DNA from: UBA1479 sp040221095
GTDB taxonomy: Bacteria; Pseudomonadota; Alphaproteobacteria; Rhodospirillales; Casp-alpha2
Direction of reading: 5' to 3'
Length of the DNA stretch: 64,000 bases
NCBI GenBank assembly: GCA_040221095.1
Contig: JAVJVP010000018.1
Span: 310,001 to 374,000, forward strand
Position numbers and translations under genes: made by a program. The notes beneath the pieces were generated by a model, which was given only the letters and a program-made list of their open reading frames with translations, was not told the DNA's origin and ran no database searches. This document shows positions 23,618 to 34,297 of this stretch, piece after piece (within the stretch, counting starts at the first letter, position 1; the number at the start of each line of letters is the position of its first letter).

Positions 23618-24427
23618 ATGCTTGAAGTCAGAAACGTCGACCTGTTCTACGGCGCCGCCCAGGCGCTGCGCGGCGTCAGCATGACGGCCGAGGTCGGCAA
23701 GGTAACCTGCGTCCTGGGCCGCAACGGCGTCGGCAAGACCTCGCTGCTGCGGGCCATCGTCGGCCATCACCCCATCGCCAATGGCGACATCCTGTGGGAT
23801 GGGGGCTCGGTCAATTCCCTGGCGACCTTCGACCGGGCGCGGCGCGGCATCGCCTATGTGCCCCAGGGGCGGGAAATCTTTCCCCTGCTGACCGTGCAGG
23901 AAAACCTGGAAACCGGCTTCGCCGGCCTGCCGGCCAAGATGCGGTTCATCCCGGACGAGGTGTTCGAGCTGTTCCCCGTGCTCAAGACCATGCTGAAACG
24001 CCGGGGCGGCGACCTGTCCGGCGGCCAGCAGCAGCAACTGGCCATCGGCCGCGCATTGGTCACGCGGCCGCGCCTGCTGGTGCTGGACGAGCCGACGGAA
24101 GGCATTCAGCCCTCGATCATCAAGGACATCGGCGGCGCCATCAAGTTCCTGCGCGACCGCTCGAACACGCAGGACGAGGCGTCGTCCTTCCGGGTCTACG
24201 ACACGCCGCCCGGGGAAACCAACGGCGCGACCAACAAGACGGTGAAGGACGCGGTTTCCTACTTGCGCGAGAAAGGGGAAATGGCGATCCTGCTGGTCGA
24301 ACAGTATTTTGATTTCGCCCACGAATTGGCCGACGCCATCACCGTCATGGACCGGGGCGAGGTCATTGTCGCCGGTGACAAGAGCGAGTTGGACGCGGAC
24401 GATGTACGACGGCACCTCACCGTCTGA
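23618..24427 (+). CDS. urtE: Urea ABC transporter ATPase UrtE, with an unusual insertion
   Basis: 269 residues, against about 230 for ordinary UrtE. Walker A GRNGVGKT (34-41), signature LSGGQQQQLAIGRAL (133-147), Walker B LLVLDEPTEGIQPS (153-166) and H-switch region ILLVEQYFDFA are intact. Between the D-loop helix and the H-switch, residues about 182-219 are extra; they are flanked by two similar pieces, AIKFLRDR (174-181) and AVSYLREK (212-219). This looks like an in-frame insertion or an old tandem duplication that diverged. The protein should still bind and hydrolyse ATP. It overlaps ureD by 26 bp. Confidence 0.92.
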   Translation: MLEVRNVDLFYGAAQALRGVSMTAEVGKVTCVLGRNGVGKTSLLRAIVGHHPIANGDILWDGGSVNSLATFDRARRGIAYVPQGREIFPLLTVQENLETGFAGLPAKMRFIPDEVFELFPVLKTMLKRRGGDLSGGQQQQLAIGRALVTRPRLLVLDEPTEGIQPSIIKDIGGAIKFLRDRSNTQDEASSFRVYDTPPGETNGATNKTVKDAVSYLREKGEMAILLVEQYFDFAHELADAITVMDRGEVIVAGDKSELDADDVRRHLTV

Positions 24428-25247
24428 CCGGCCCGGCGAAACCCTTTCCCTGCAGCGCGCCCGCGGTCGGGCCCGGATCGCGGTTCGGGCCGAAGGCGGC
24501 ATCACGCGCCTGGCCGAGCTGTACCAGGACGGCTGCGCCAAGCTGCGCCTGCCCAAGGTCTACGGTCCGTCTTCGGTGGAGGCGGTGTTGCTCAACACGG
24601 CGGGCGGGCTCACGGGCGGCGACGTCTATGCGACCGAGGCCCTGGCCGGGCCGGGCGCCTTCCTGACCCTGACCACCCAGGCCTGCGAGCGGGTGTACCG
24701 GGCGTCTTCGGGCACGGCCCGGGTCGACACGCGGCTGTCCGCCGATGCCGGGGCGCGGCTGCATTGGCTGCCCCAGGAAACCATTCTGTTCGACGGCGGG
24801 CGGCTGGACCGGTCGCTCGATGTCGACCTCACCGGCGACGCGGCGTTCCTGGCGGTCGAGGCCCTGGTGCTGGGGCGGGTCGCTTCGGGCGAGACGGTCA
24901 CCGGCGGGGCGTTCACCGATTCCTGGCGCATCCGCCGGGACGGACGGCTGATCTTCGCCGACGCGGCCCGCATCGCGGGCGACATCGACGCCGTGGCCGC
25001 CGGCCCCGCCACCCTGGCGGGCATGAAGGCCGTGGCGACGGTGGTGCTGGCCGCCCCCAGGGCGGAGGATGGATTGGCCGACGCGCGGGCGGTGCTCGAT
25101 CCGCTGGCCACGGCGGGGGCGAGCGCCATGCCGGGGTTGCTGATCTGCCGTCTGGTCGCCGCCGACGACCGGGCGCTTCGGGCCGTTCTGGTGCCGCTGC
25201 TGAACCTGCTGGCCGGGCGGGCGCTGCCCCGCGTCTGGCACCTCTAG
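24402..25247 (+). CDS. ureD: Urease accessory protein UreD
   Basis: 281 residues with the family pattern LRLPKVYGPSSVEAVLLNTAGGLTGGD (in parts), TTQACERVYRASSGTA, LHWLPQETILFDGGRL and VEALVLGRVASGE. UreD is the scaffold that docks on apo-urease and recruits UreF and UreG for nickel insertion. The ATG at 24402 lies inside the urtE end (26-bp overlap), which links the transporter and enzyme genes into one transcript. The GTG/ATG choices upstream have no better signal. Confidence 0.93.
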   Translation: MYDGTSPSDRPGETLSLQRARGRARIAVRAEGGITRLAELYQDGCAKLRLPKVYGPSSVEAVLLNTAGGLTGGDVYATEALAGPGAFLTLTTQACERVYRASSGTARVDTRLSADAGARLHWLPQETILFDGGRLDRSLDVDLTGDAAFLAVEALVLGRVASGETVTGGAFTDSWRIRRDGRLIFADAARIAGDIDAVAAGPATLAGMKAVATVVLAAPRAEDGLADARAVLDPLATAGASAMPGLLICRLVAADDRALRAVLVPLLNLLAGRALPRVWHL

Positions 25248-25274
25248 ACGTCAAAGAAGATAAAGGGAGGATCC

Positions 25275-25577
25275 ATGAACCTGACACCCAGAGAAAAGGA
25301 CAAGCTGCTGATTTCCATGGCGGCGATGGTCGCGCGCAAGCGGCTGGAACGGGGGGTCAAGCTGAACCACCCGGAAGCCATCGCGCTGATCTCCGACTTC
25401 GTGGTCGAGGGGGCCCGCGACGGGCGCACCGTCGCCGACCTGATGGAGGCCGGGGCCCATGTCATCACCCGCGCCCAGGTCATGGAGGGAATTCCCGAGA
25501 TGATCCACGACGTGCAGGTCGAAGCGACCTTTCCCGACGGGACCAAGCTGGTCACCGTCCACAACCCGATCCGCTGA
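25275..25577 (+). CDS. ureA: Urease gamma subunit
   Basis: 100 residues, the normal length. Typical UreA segments: MNLTPREKDKLLISMAAMVARKRLERG (in parts), KLNHPEAIALISDFVVEGARDG and IPEMIHDVQVEATFPDGTKLVTVH. It packs around the catalytic alpha subunit as part of the (alpha-beta-gamma)3 enzyme. GGGAGGA lies before the ATG. Confidence 0.97.
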   Translation: MNLTPREKDKLLISMAAMVARKRLERGVKLNHPEAIALISDFVVEGARDGRTVADLMEAGAHVITRAQVMEGIPEMIHDVQVEATFPDGTKLVTVHNPIR

Positions 25578-25588
25578 GGGAGGATGCC

Positions 25589-25908
25589 ATGATCCCAGGT
25601 GAAATCATCGCCGCCCCCGGCGACATCGAATTGAACGCGGGCCAGCCGACCGTGACCCTGACCGTCGCCAACACGGGCGACCGGCCGGTCCAGGTCGGCA
25701 GCCACTATCATTTTTACGAAACCAACGGGGCGCTCGACTTCGACCGCGAGAAGGCGCGGGGCATGCGCCTCGACATCGCGTCGGGCACGGCCGTGCGGTT
25801 CGAGCCGGGACAATCCCGCGACGTGACCCTGGTGCCGCTGCTGGGTGCCCGCAAGGTTTATGGGTTCAATCAGAAAGTCATGGGTGATCTCGACGGGGGG
25901 GCGAACTG

Positions 25909-25909
<1 letters not shown>
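25589..25909 (+). CDS. ureB: Urease beta subunit
   Basis: 106 residues, normal for a three-chain bacterial urease. It shows MIPGEIIAAPGDIELN, TLTVANTGDRPVQVGSHYHFYETN, the heart of the family, and AVRFEPGQSRDVTLVPLLGARKVYGF. It is structural within the trimeric enzyme. GAGGGAGG precedes the ATG. Its stop shares one base with the ureC ATG (TGATG). Confidence 0.97.
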
Positions 25910-27621
<1,712 letters not shown>

Positions 27622-27646
27622 GGCAAGGTGCCGCGACAATGAACAA

Positions 27647-27741
27647 CCCCCTCACCCTGCCCTCTCCCCCTGGAGGGGGAGAGGGTTACATAGGCTTGGC
27701 GCGGCGAAGCCGGGCCTAGCCGAAGTTGGGTGAGGGGGTGA
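27647..27741. repeat. Dispersed palindromic repeat between ureC and ureE
   Basis: Three nested or adjacent inverted repeats: an outer CCCCCTCACCC (from 27647) with GGGTGAGGGGG (to about 27738), an inner CCTCTCCCCC/GGGGGAGAGG pair (about 27661-27684), and TAGGC...GCCTA around 27691-27718. This is the structure of a common alphaproteobacterial intergenic repeat. It has inserted inside an otherwise tightly packed operon. Confidence 0.75.
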
Positions 27742-27766
27742 CGGTTTGAACAGACGGGAGAGATCG

Positions 27767-28270
27767 ATGCTTCGGGCAACGGCGCTCAGGCGGAAAGGGG
27801 ACTGGTCGGGGGCGGCCGCCGATACGGTGGTGTTGGACTTCGACCACCGTCATCGGCGGCGCATGGCGATGACCGGCGTGAACGGGTTGGCGTTCCTGTT
27901 GGATCTGGCCGAGGCCGAGGCCCTGGCCGACGGCGACGGCCTGGTGCTCGACGACGGGCGGCTGGTCGCCGTGACGGCGGCGGCGGAACCGCTGGCCGAG
28001 GTCACCTGCGACGATACCGGTCATCTGGTCCGCGTCGCCTGGCACCTGGGCAACCGGCATTTGCCGACGGAATTGCTGGGCGACCGTTTGCGCATCCGCC
28101 GCGACCATGTGATCGAGGACATGTTGGTCAAGCTGGGGGCGGCGGTTTCCCACGTCTCCGCCCCCTTCAATCCGGAAGGCGGGGCCTACGGCCATGGCCG
28201 CACCCATGGTCATGATCACGGCGATGACCATGACCATCATCACGGGCATGGAAGCCATTCCCATGGATAG
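27767..28270 (+). CDS. ureE: Urease nickel chaperone UreE
   Basis: 167 residues. The N-terminal peptide-binding domain (VVLDFDHRHRRRMAMTGVNG) is followed by the metal-binding domain (HLVRVAWHLGNRHLPTEL, DHVIEDMLVKLGA) and a histidine-rich tail (last about 25 residues, rich in HG/HD/HS). It delivers Ni2+ to the UreG complex. The ATG at 27767 follows GGGAGAG; an upstream TTG at 27746 is less likely. It ends inside the start of ureF. Confidence 0.92.
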   Translation: MLRATALRRKGDWSGAAADTVVLDFDHRHRRRMAMTGVNGLAFLLDLAEAEALADGDGLVLDDGRLVAVTAAAEPLAEVTCDDTGHLVRVAWHLGNRHLPTELLGDRLRIRRDHVIEDMLVKLGAAVSHVSAPFNPEGGAYGHGRTHGHDHGDDHDHHHGHGSHSHG

Positions 28271-28933
28271 CGGATCGCTCTACCGCCTGCTCGCCTGGCT
28301 GTCGCCGGGCTATCCCGTGGGCGCCTTCGCCTACAGCCACGGCCTGGAATGGGCGGTGGAGACGGGGACGGTGGCCGACCGGGCGGGGCTGGAACGCTGG
28401 CTGCGCGATCTCTTGGCCCATGGCGGGGCCTGGTCCGACGCCGTGCTGTTCGCCCGCAGCCACGATGCCGCCGTCGCGGAGGACGGGGCCGCGTTGGCGG
28501 AGATCAACGACCTTGCCGTAGCACTCTGCCCGTCTTCGGAACGGCGGCTGGAAACCACGGCCCAGGGCAACGCCTTCCTGCTGGCGACCCGGGCAAGCTG
28601 GCCGTGGACCGGCGACGATACAGATTTGATCCCCGGCGACTGCGCCTATCCCGTCGCCGTCGCCTGGGCCGCGGCGGGACACGGCCTGCCGCTGAGGCCG
28701 GCGCTCCACGCCTATGTTCATGCCGTGGCCGCCAACCTGATTTCCGCGGGCGTGCGGCTGATCCCGCTCGGACAGACCGACGGGCAGCGCGTTTTGGCGG
28801 CGTTGGAAGACGCTGTGGCGCAGACGGCCATCGCCGCCCAAGTTGCCGATCTTGCCGCCCTCGGCGGCTGCGCCTTTCTTTCCGACGTGGCCGCCATGCG
28901 CCACGAAACCCAGTACACGAGGCTTTTCAGATC

Positions 28934-28937
<4 letters not shown>
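28263..28937 (+). CDS. ureF: Urease accessory protein UreF
   Basis: 224 residues, all-helical, with the UreF signature LLAWLSPGYPVGAFAYSHGLEWAVE (in parts), LETTAQGNAFLLATR, PVAVAWAAAGHGLPL and a C-terminal SDVAAMRHETQYTRLFRS. It bridges UreD and UreG during nickel loading. It overlaps ureE by 8 bp; ATG 28248 is an alternative start. The stop overlaps the ureG start (ATGA). Confidence 0.93.
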
Positions 28938-29575
<638 letters not shown>

Positions 29576-29645
29576 GCGTGATCTTGACCCAGACGGACAC
29601 CATTGCCGATAAGAACGGACGCATCGTTCGCCACCGGAAATCGGC

Positions 29646-30044
29646 ATGAAGAAACTGTCCAAGAAGTTCAAGGTTTTCCGCTCGTCCGCCGGGCTGGGCC
29701 TGCGCGCCCTCCGCGATTTCAAGAAGTCCGAGGAACTGATCGAGTATACCGGCCCGCGCCTCAGCACCAAGAAAGCCGACGCCAAGCCGAACCGGTATCT
29801 GTTTCAGTTGAACGACAAGCATTACATCGACGGCTCGCCGCACTCGAACCTGGCGCGCTATATCAATCATTCCTGCCGGCCGAATGCCAAGGCGTATGTC
29901 AGCCACGACGAAAAGCGCATCACCATCGAGGCGATCAAGCGGATCAAGGCGGGTGAGGAGATCACCTACGACTACGGCAAGGAGTACTTCGAGGAATACA
30001 TCCGGCCGGCCGGCTGCCGATGCGTGAAATGCGCATCCTCTTGA
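29646..30044 (+). CDS. SET domain protein (putative protein lysine methyltransferase)
   Basis: 132 residues, a nearly bare SET domain. Visible motifs are GLGLRALRDFKKSEELIEYTG at the start (in parts), the pseudoknot RYINHSCRPNA (SAM and substrate site), KAGEEITYDYG with the catalytic Tyr, and a post-SET-like CRCVKC. This would transfer a methyl group from SAM to a lysine in an unidentified protein; bacteria lack the usual histone targets, though some members act on host chromatin or on ribosomal and DNA-binding proteins. No signal peptide. It starts 70 bp after ureG and ends close to the aminotransferase gene. Confidence 0.85.
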   Translation: MKKLSKKFKVFRSSAGLGLRALRDFKKSEELIEYTGPRLSTKKADAKPNRYLFQLNDKHYIDGSPHSNLARYINHSCRPNAKAYVSHDEKRITIEAIKRIKAGEEITYDYGKEYFEEYIRPAGCRCVKCASS

Positions 30045-30102
30045 CGCCGTCCTGAAAACGGGGACCATGGGCGCCGCCTTTTCCGCCGACACAGGACCCA
30101 CC

Positions 30103-31311
30103 ATGACCGATCAGGAATTCGCGGCCCGCATGGACCGCATCGAAACCTCGCCCTCCGCCGTGATGACGCAGCGCGCCCGTGAAATGAAGGAAGCGGGGCG
30201 GGACATCATCTCCCTGTCCTCGGGCCAGCCCGACTTTCCGACGCCGGACCATGTGATGGAGGCGGCGATCCGGGCCATGCGCGAAGGCCAGACGACCTAT
30301 ACCCCCATCGCCGGGACCAACGCGCTGAAGGACGCCATCATCGCCAAGTTCAAGCGCGAGAACGGCCTGGAGTATACGCGCGACCACATCATCGTCGGCA
30401 ACGGCGCCAAGCAGGTGATCTTCAACGCCTTCACAGCCGGGACCGGCGACGGGGACGAGGTCGTCCTGCCGGCGCCCTACTATGTCGCCTATATCGACAT
30501 GATCAAGTTCGCGGGCGGCGTGCCGGTCATCGTGCCCTGCGCGGAAGAACAGGATTTCAAGCTGACCGCCGACCAGTTGCGGGGGGCGATCACGCCGAAA
30601 ACGCGCTGGCTGCTGCTCAACTCGCCCAACAACCCGACGGGGGCGGTGTATGAGGAGGCCGACCTGCGGGCCCTGGCCGACGTGCTGCTGGACTATCCCC
30701 GTGTCGGCATCATCGCCGACGACATCTACGAGCACATCGCCTTCGACGGGCTGAAATTCGCGACCATCGCCCAGGTGGAGCCCAAACTGTTCGACCGCAC
30801 GGTGACGGTCAACGGCGTGTCGAAAGCCTTCGCCATGACCGGCTGGCGCATCGGCTATGCCGGGGCCCATCCGTCCCTGGTCAAGCAGATGATCAAGCTG
30901 CAATCCCTGGTCACCGTGGGCGCCGCCTCGGTCAGTCAGGCCGCCGCCGTGGAAGCCCTCAACGGGCCGCAGGACTATGTCGCGGAGCGTTCCAAATCCT
31001 TCGAGGACCGCCGCGATCTGGTCGTTTCCATGCTCAACCAGGCGCCGGGCATTTCCTGTCCCGTGCCGAAGGGGGCGTTCTACGTCTACCCGAACTGCGC
31101 CGGGGTGATCGGCAAGACCACGCCGTCGGGCCAGGTGATCGAAACCGACCGCGACTTCGTCATGTACCTGTTGGAGACGGAGGGCGTGGCCACCGTTCAC
31201 GGCGGGGCCTACGGCGTGTCGCCCTATTTCCGCATTTCCTATGCGGCGGCGGTCGAGGAACTGACCCAGGCCTGCGAGCGCATCCAGCGCGCCTGCGCGG
31301 CGCTGCGCTGA
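30103..31311 (+). CDS. Pyridoxal-phosphate aminotransferase, aspartate aminotransferase-like (class I)
   Basis: 402 residues, fold type I. It has LSSGQPDFPTPDHV, NGAKQVIFNAF, LLNSPNNPTGAVYEE, IIADDIYEHIAFDG and the PLP lysine (Lys241) in TVNGVSKAFAMTGWRIGYAG. C-terminal VATVHGGAYGVSPYFRISYA carries the carboxylate-binding arginine. It fits the AspC/AAT I-gamma group common in alphaproteobacteria, probably transferring amino groups between aspartate (or an aromatic amino acid) and 2-oxoglutarate. ATG 30103 was chosen over 30067 by family length and an AGGA upstream; the choice is not certain. Confidence 0.9.
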   Translation: MTDQEFAARMDRIETSPSAVMTQRAREMKEAGRDIISLSSGQPDFPTPDHVMEAAIRAMREGQTTYTPIAGTNALKDAIIAKFKRENGLEYTRDHIIVGNGAKQVIFNAFTAGTGDGDEVVLPAPYYVAYIDMIKFAGGVPVIVPCAEEQDFKLTADQLRGAITPKTRWLLLNSPNNPTGAVYEEADLRALADVLLDYPRVGIIADDIYEHIAFDGLKFATIAQVEPKLFDRTVTVNGVSKAFAMTGWRIGYAGAHPSLVKQMIKLQSLVTVGAASVSQAAAVEALNGPQDYVAERSKSFEDRRDLVVSMLNQAPGISCPVPKGAFYVYPNCAGVIGKTTPSGQVIETDRDFVMYLLETEGVATVHGGAYGVSPYFRISYAAAVEELTQACERIQRACAALR

Positions 31312-31432
31312 TCCGTCATTGAGTGGACGTGCCGCCTGCTTCCGCAGGGCGATCAATGCCGCTTGTCAAAACACGTTATGCGATATAAAAATTATAAATA
31401 ACACGTATTCATAACAAGCGTGAGGCAACGCC

Positions 31433-32539
31433 ATGGCCTACGACTTTCACAAGTTGAAGACCGTTTCCGTCGCGGACGGCGCGGTGACGCTGCGTATTCC
31501 GGAACGCTGGGGTGTGTGGCCCGACGAAGACCGTCCCGGATTCTGGGGCTGTTATGAGAAAGAGGACGACGGCACCGAGCCCGATACGGGAACGTTGTGG
31601 ATGCAGGTCGAGCATTTCACCTGGGACGGCGCCTGCGCGCCCTCGTCGGAAGACATGGACATGAAGCGCGTGGCGGAAGACGCCGCGCGGGACAAGGTGG
31701 CTTTCGGATCGCCGTTGCTGGAGAGTTCCGTCTTGCAGGTGGAGGACGGATACCGCTGGTATCGCATCTATGACACGGAAGAAAATGGAGAGGGCCTGCG
31801 CTTCTGGTTCTCGCATTTCTATCTGAATCGGGGGCCGCATATGGTGGTGATTGCCATGAATCTGGTCCTGACCCATGCGCAAATGGACGATCCCGAATTC
31901 GTTGAACTTCGCGAAATCATGGAGCGGGAGATCGGCGCGGCGCATTTCGATCCGTTCCGGAGCGATGAGGAGGATGAGGCCAAGGAGCGGCTTGGGCCGC
32001 TGCACCGCTGCAACTTCGACGATTGGGTCAAGTTCTCTCTGCCGAAGGCCATGTCTATTCTTGTCGATGAGACATCGAGCGCCTCCAGCCCCCGCTGGTA
32101 CTGCCGCATGGAATCCGGCTCGTCGTATGCGGGGATGTTCGTTGAATGCCGAACTTTGCAATTCAAGGATGAGGACGGCGATCCGGCCATCCTGGCGCCT
32201 GAAGTATACCCGCAGGTTCTTGAAAGCATCATTGGGGAAGGGGACGATGGCCGCTATGTTCCCTTGCCGGATGGGGTCATCGCCTATGACGTTTACGACG
32301 AAACCGACGGCGTCGGCGAGCCAGACGATAACGGCGCGCCTTTTCAGGGATTCCGAAATCATGCCTGGAGCTATTTGCATTTCAGGGAAGGTCAGGCCAA
32401 GTTCCTGACGGTTCTGCTCATGCTTCCCTTAACCGAATACGGCCGCCAGCCCTATGCGGCGCTCGCCGCCTATATGCAGCGCGCCGTCCGGCGGGCGGAA
32501 TTTCCCGGGTTTCCGGCGCCGGAGCGGTATCCGGCTTAA
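31433..32539 (+). CDS. Hypothetical protein with two copies of one domain (368 aa)
   Basis: Not assigned to a named family. The two halves are alike: VTLRIPERWGVWPDED...WMQVEHF in the first matches VKFSLPKAMSILVDET...FVECRTLQF in the second, and YRWYRIYDTEENGEGLRFWFSHFYL matches IAYDVYDETDGV...HAWSYLHF. Each repeat ends in a hydrophobic strand (VVIAMNL, FLTVLLML) and an amphipathic helix with a final REIGAAHF/VRRAEF. It is acidic and has no signal peptide or membrane helix. An AT-rich stretch upstream (31365-31420) probably holds its promoter. Function unknown. Confidence 0.75.
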   Translation: MAYDFHKLKTVSVADGAVTLRIPERWGVWPDEDRPGFWGCYEKEDDGTEPDTGTLWMQVEHFTWDGACAPSSEDMDMKRVAEDAARDKVAFGSPLLESSVLQVEDGYRWYRIYDTEENGEGLRFWFSHFYLNRGPHMVVIAMNLVLTHAQMDDPEFVELREIMEREIGAAHFDPFRSDEEDEAKERLGPLHRCNFDDWVKFSLPKAMSILVDETSSASSPRWYCRMESGSSYAGMFVECRTLQFKDEDGDPAILAPEVYPQVLESIIGEGDDGRYVPLPDGVIAYDVYDETDGVGEPDDNGAPFQGFRNHAWSYLHFREGQAKFLTVLLMLPLTEYGRQPYAALAAYMQRAVRRAEFPGFPAPERYPA

Positions 32540-32547
32540 GGCGCTGT

Positions 32548-33045
32548 TCACAGGAAATAGCCGACCAGCCGGCCGAGCACGAGGGCGGCGGTCCAGAGGG
32601 CGAGGGATAGCAGGCCGGCCAGACGCAGGGCCCCGTCCGGCTCCACCGGCCCGCCCTGGGCGATGCGCCGCCAACGGGCGTTGCGCCGCACCAGGATCAG
32701 GTTCAGCACGGCGGCGGCGATGACCGCGAGCTTGCCGAGGAACAGGGACGATCCGGCATAATCCAGCGGCTTCACGGCGAACAGCAGGAAGCCGGTGACG
32801 GTGGCGACGAACAGGCCAATGGCCGCGACCGGCACGGCCCCCGCCGCCAGGGCCGCCGCGGGCACCTTGCGGAACAGGCCGAGCAGCCGCAGGTCGAGCA
32901 CGGCGATGGCACCGACCAGAAGGGCGATGCCCAGGATGTGCCCGGCGTTGACCAGCGGATAGACCCAGAACGAGGCCTTCAGCATCTGCGCCGGGGCGGT
33001 GGCGGCGAGGTCCGTGAGAAGGTTGGTGAGGAGTTCCGAGGTCAT
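32548..33045 (-). CDS. Four-helix integral membrane protein, DUF6644-like
   Basis: 165 residues with about four membrane helices. A short N-terminal helix leads to ASFWVYPLVNAGHILGIALLVGA, whose histidine inside a helix recalls heme-binding cytochrome-type proteins. Later helices are VPVAAIGLFVATVTGFLLFAV, LGKLAVIAAAVLNLILV and LAGLLSLALWTAALVLGRLVGYFL. It lies just downstream of a secreted DUF6152-like gene on the same strand, with a 35-bp gap, and the two commonly occur together. Possibly part of a small metal- or heme-related membrane system, but that is inference. Confidence 0.68.
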   Translation of the reverse strand: MTSELLTNLLTDLAATAPAQMLKASFWVYPLVNAGHILGIALLVGAIAVLDLRLLGLFRKVPAAALAAGAVPVAAIGLFVATVTGFLLFAVKPLDYAGSSLFLGKLAVIAAAVLNLILVRRNARWRRIAQGGPVEPDGALRLAGLLSLALWTAALVLGRLVGYFL

Positions 33046-33080
33046 GCCGGTCGCACCGCCTGCCGCCGGGGGCGGCCGGG

Positions 33081-33464
33081 TCAGTCGCGCTCCGGATACA
33101 GGTCGTGGACCTTGCCGCCGATGATGACCCGCTCGGCCTTGATCAGCAGTTCCTTGGGGTCCTTGGCGCGGTGGCCGCGGATGGTGACCTCCGTACCGGG
33201 GACGAGCCTGGCGTTGCTCAGCCCCGCCCGCTCGTTGCGCCAGGGCTGGCCGACCTCGGCGGTCCAGCGCTGGCCCTTCACGTCGAGATACAAAAGGCCG
33301 TGGGGGTTGCCCAGTTTGGCCTCGCGGATGACGCCGGTGATCTCGAAGTTGTCGTCCTCGGCCCAGCGCCAGCCGTGATGGGCCGCCGCCGGTCCGGCCG
33401 CCAGCCAGGGAAACAGGATAGCGGCGAGAATTCCCGCCATCAGAAGCCGCCGCGAATGCATCAT
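33081..33464 (-). CDS. Secreted DUF6152-like protein
   Basis: 127 residues from the ATG at 33464, which follows a strong GGAGGAGG. The signal peptide (RRLLMAGILAAILFPWLAAGPAAA) ends at AHHGW, the hallmark start of DUF6152 proteins. The mature part is a small beta-barrel: FEITGVIREAKLGNPHGLLYLDV, WTAEVGQPWRNERAGLS, PGTEVTIRGHRAKD. It is periplasmic, with an OB-like fold likely. The function of this family is not known. It forms a two-gene operon with the downstream membrane protein. It is divergent from the deacetylase gene. Confidence 0.78.
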   Translation of the reverse strand: MMHSRRLLMAGILAAILFPWLAAGPAAAHHGWRWAEDDNFEITGVIREAKLGNPHGLLYLDVKGQRWTAEVGQPWRNERAGLSNARLVPGTEVTIRGHRAKDPKELLIKAERVIIGGKVHDLYPERD

Positions 33465-33580
33465 GCCGTCCTCCTCCGAAAGGGGTGATCCCTTTGACAT
33501 GAGCGTTTCCGCCGCCGATTGCAAGGCGTGCGGCGCAGCTTGCCGTTCCCCCGGGCCCCGTGTTCGGCTAGTCTGCGCCC

Positions 33581-34240
33581 ATGCGCGACGTGACCCTGAC
33601 CTTCGACAACGGACCCGAGCCGGACGTGACGCCGGGCGTGCTCGACGTGCTGGCCCGGGCGGATGTGCTTGCCACCTTTTTCGTTCTGGGCAAGAAGATC
33701 GCCGACCCGGCCCGGCGCCGGCTGGCCGAACGGGCGGCGGCCGAAGGCCATTGGATCGCCAACCATACCTACAGTCACGAAACGCCCCTGGGGAACCTGC
33801 CGGGCCGGGACGTGCCCGAGGCCGAGATCGGCCGCACCCAGGACCTGATCGGCGGTCTCGCCCATCCCGACCGCCTGTTCCGCCCGTTCGGCGGCGGCGG
33901 GGCGCTGGGGCCGCATTTGTTGAGCCGTCCGGTCGCCGATTACCTGATGGCGGGCCGCTATACCTGCGTGCTGTGGAATTCGATCCCCCGCGACTGGGCT
34001 GACCCGGACGGATGGGTCGAGACGGCCCTGGACCAGTTGGCGCCCCTCGACCACGGACTGATCGTCGTCCACGATCTGCCGACCGGGGCCATGGCGCATC
34101 TGGAACGATTCATTGATAAGGTGCGGGACGCCGGCGGGACCTTCCGCCAGGATTTTCCCGAGGACTGCGTGCCGCTCCGCCGGGGGCGGGTGACGGGCGA
34201 TTTCGCCGCCTGCGTCACCGAGACGGCCGGCGCCGCCTAG
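33581..34240 (+). CDS. Polysaccharide deacetylase family protein
   Basis: 219 residues covering one NodB homology domain. Motif 1 reads TFDNGPEPD, so the second Asp of the usual TFDDGP is Asn; motif 2 is intact (NHTYSH); LFRPFGGGGALG replaces the usual RPPYG arginine motif. Late WNSIPRDW and IVVHDLP correspond to motifs 4-5. It may remove N-acetyl groups from a polysaccharide, but the motif 1 change could alter metal binding; a whole subfamily carries TFDNGP, so it need not be inactive. No signal peptide is visible, which is unusual for acting on an envelope substrate. Confidence 0.8.
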   Translation: MRDVTLTFDNGPEPDVTPGVLDVLARADVLATFFVLGKKIADPARRRLAERAAAEGHWIANHTYSHETPLGNLPGRDVPEAEIGRTQDLIGGLAHPDRLFRPFGGGGALGPHLLSRPVADYLMAGRYTCVLWNSIPRDWADPDGWVETALDQLAPLDHGLIVVHDLPTGAMAHLERFIDKVRDAGGTFRQDFPEDCVPLRRGRVTGDFAACVTETAGAA

Positions 34241-34297
34241 ACGACCGCCCGCCGCATTCCGCGGCCCGGGCGCTGTGATCAAAACATAGGAACCGAC

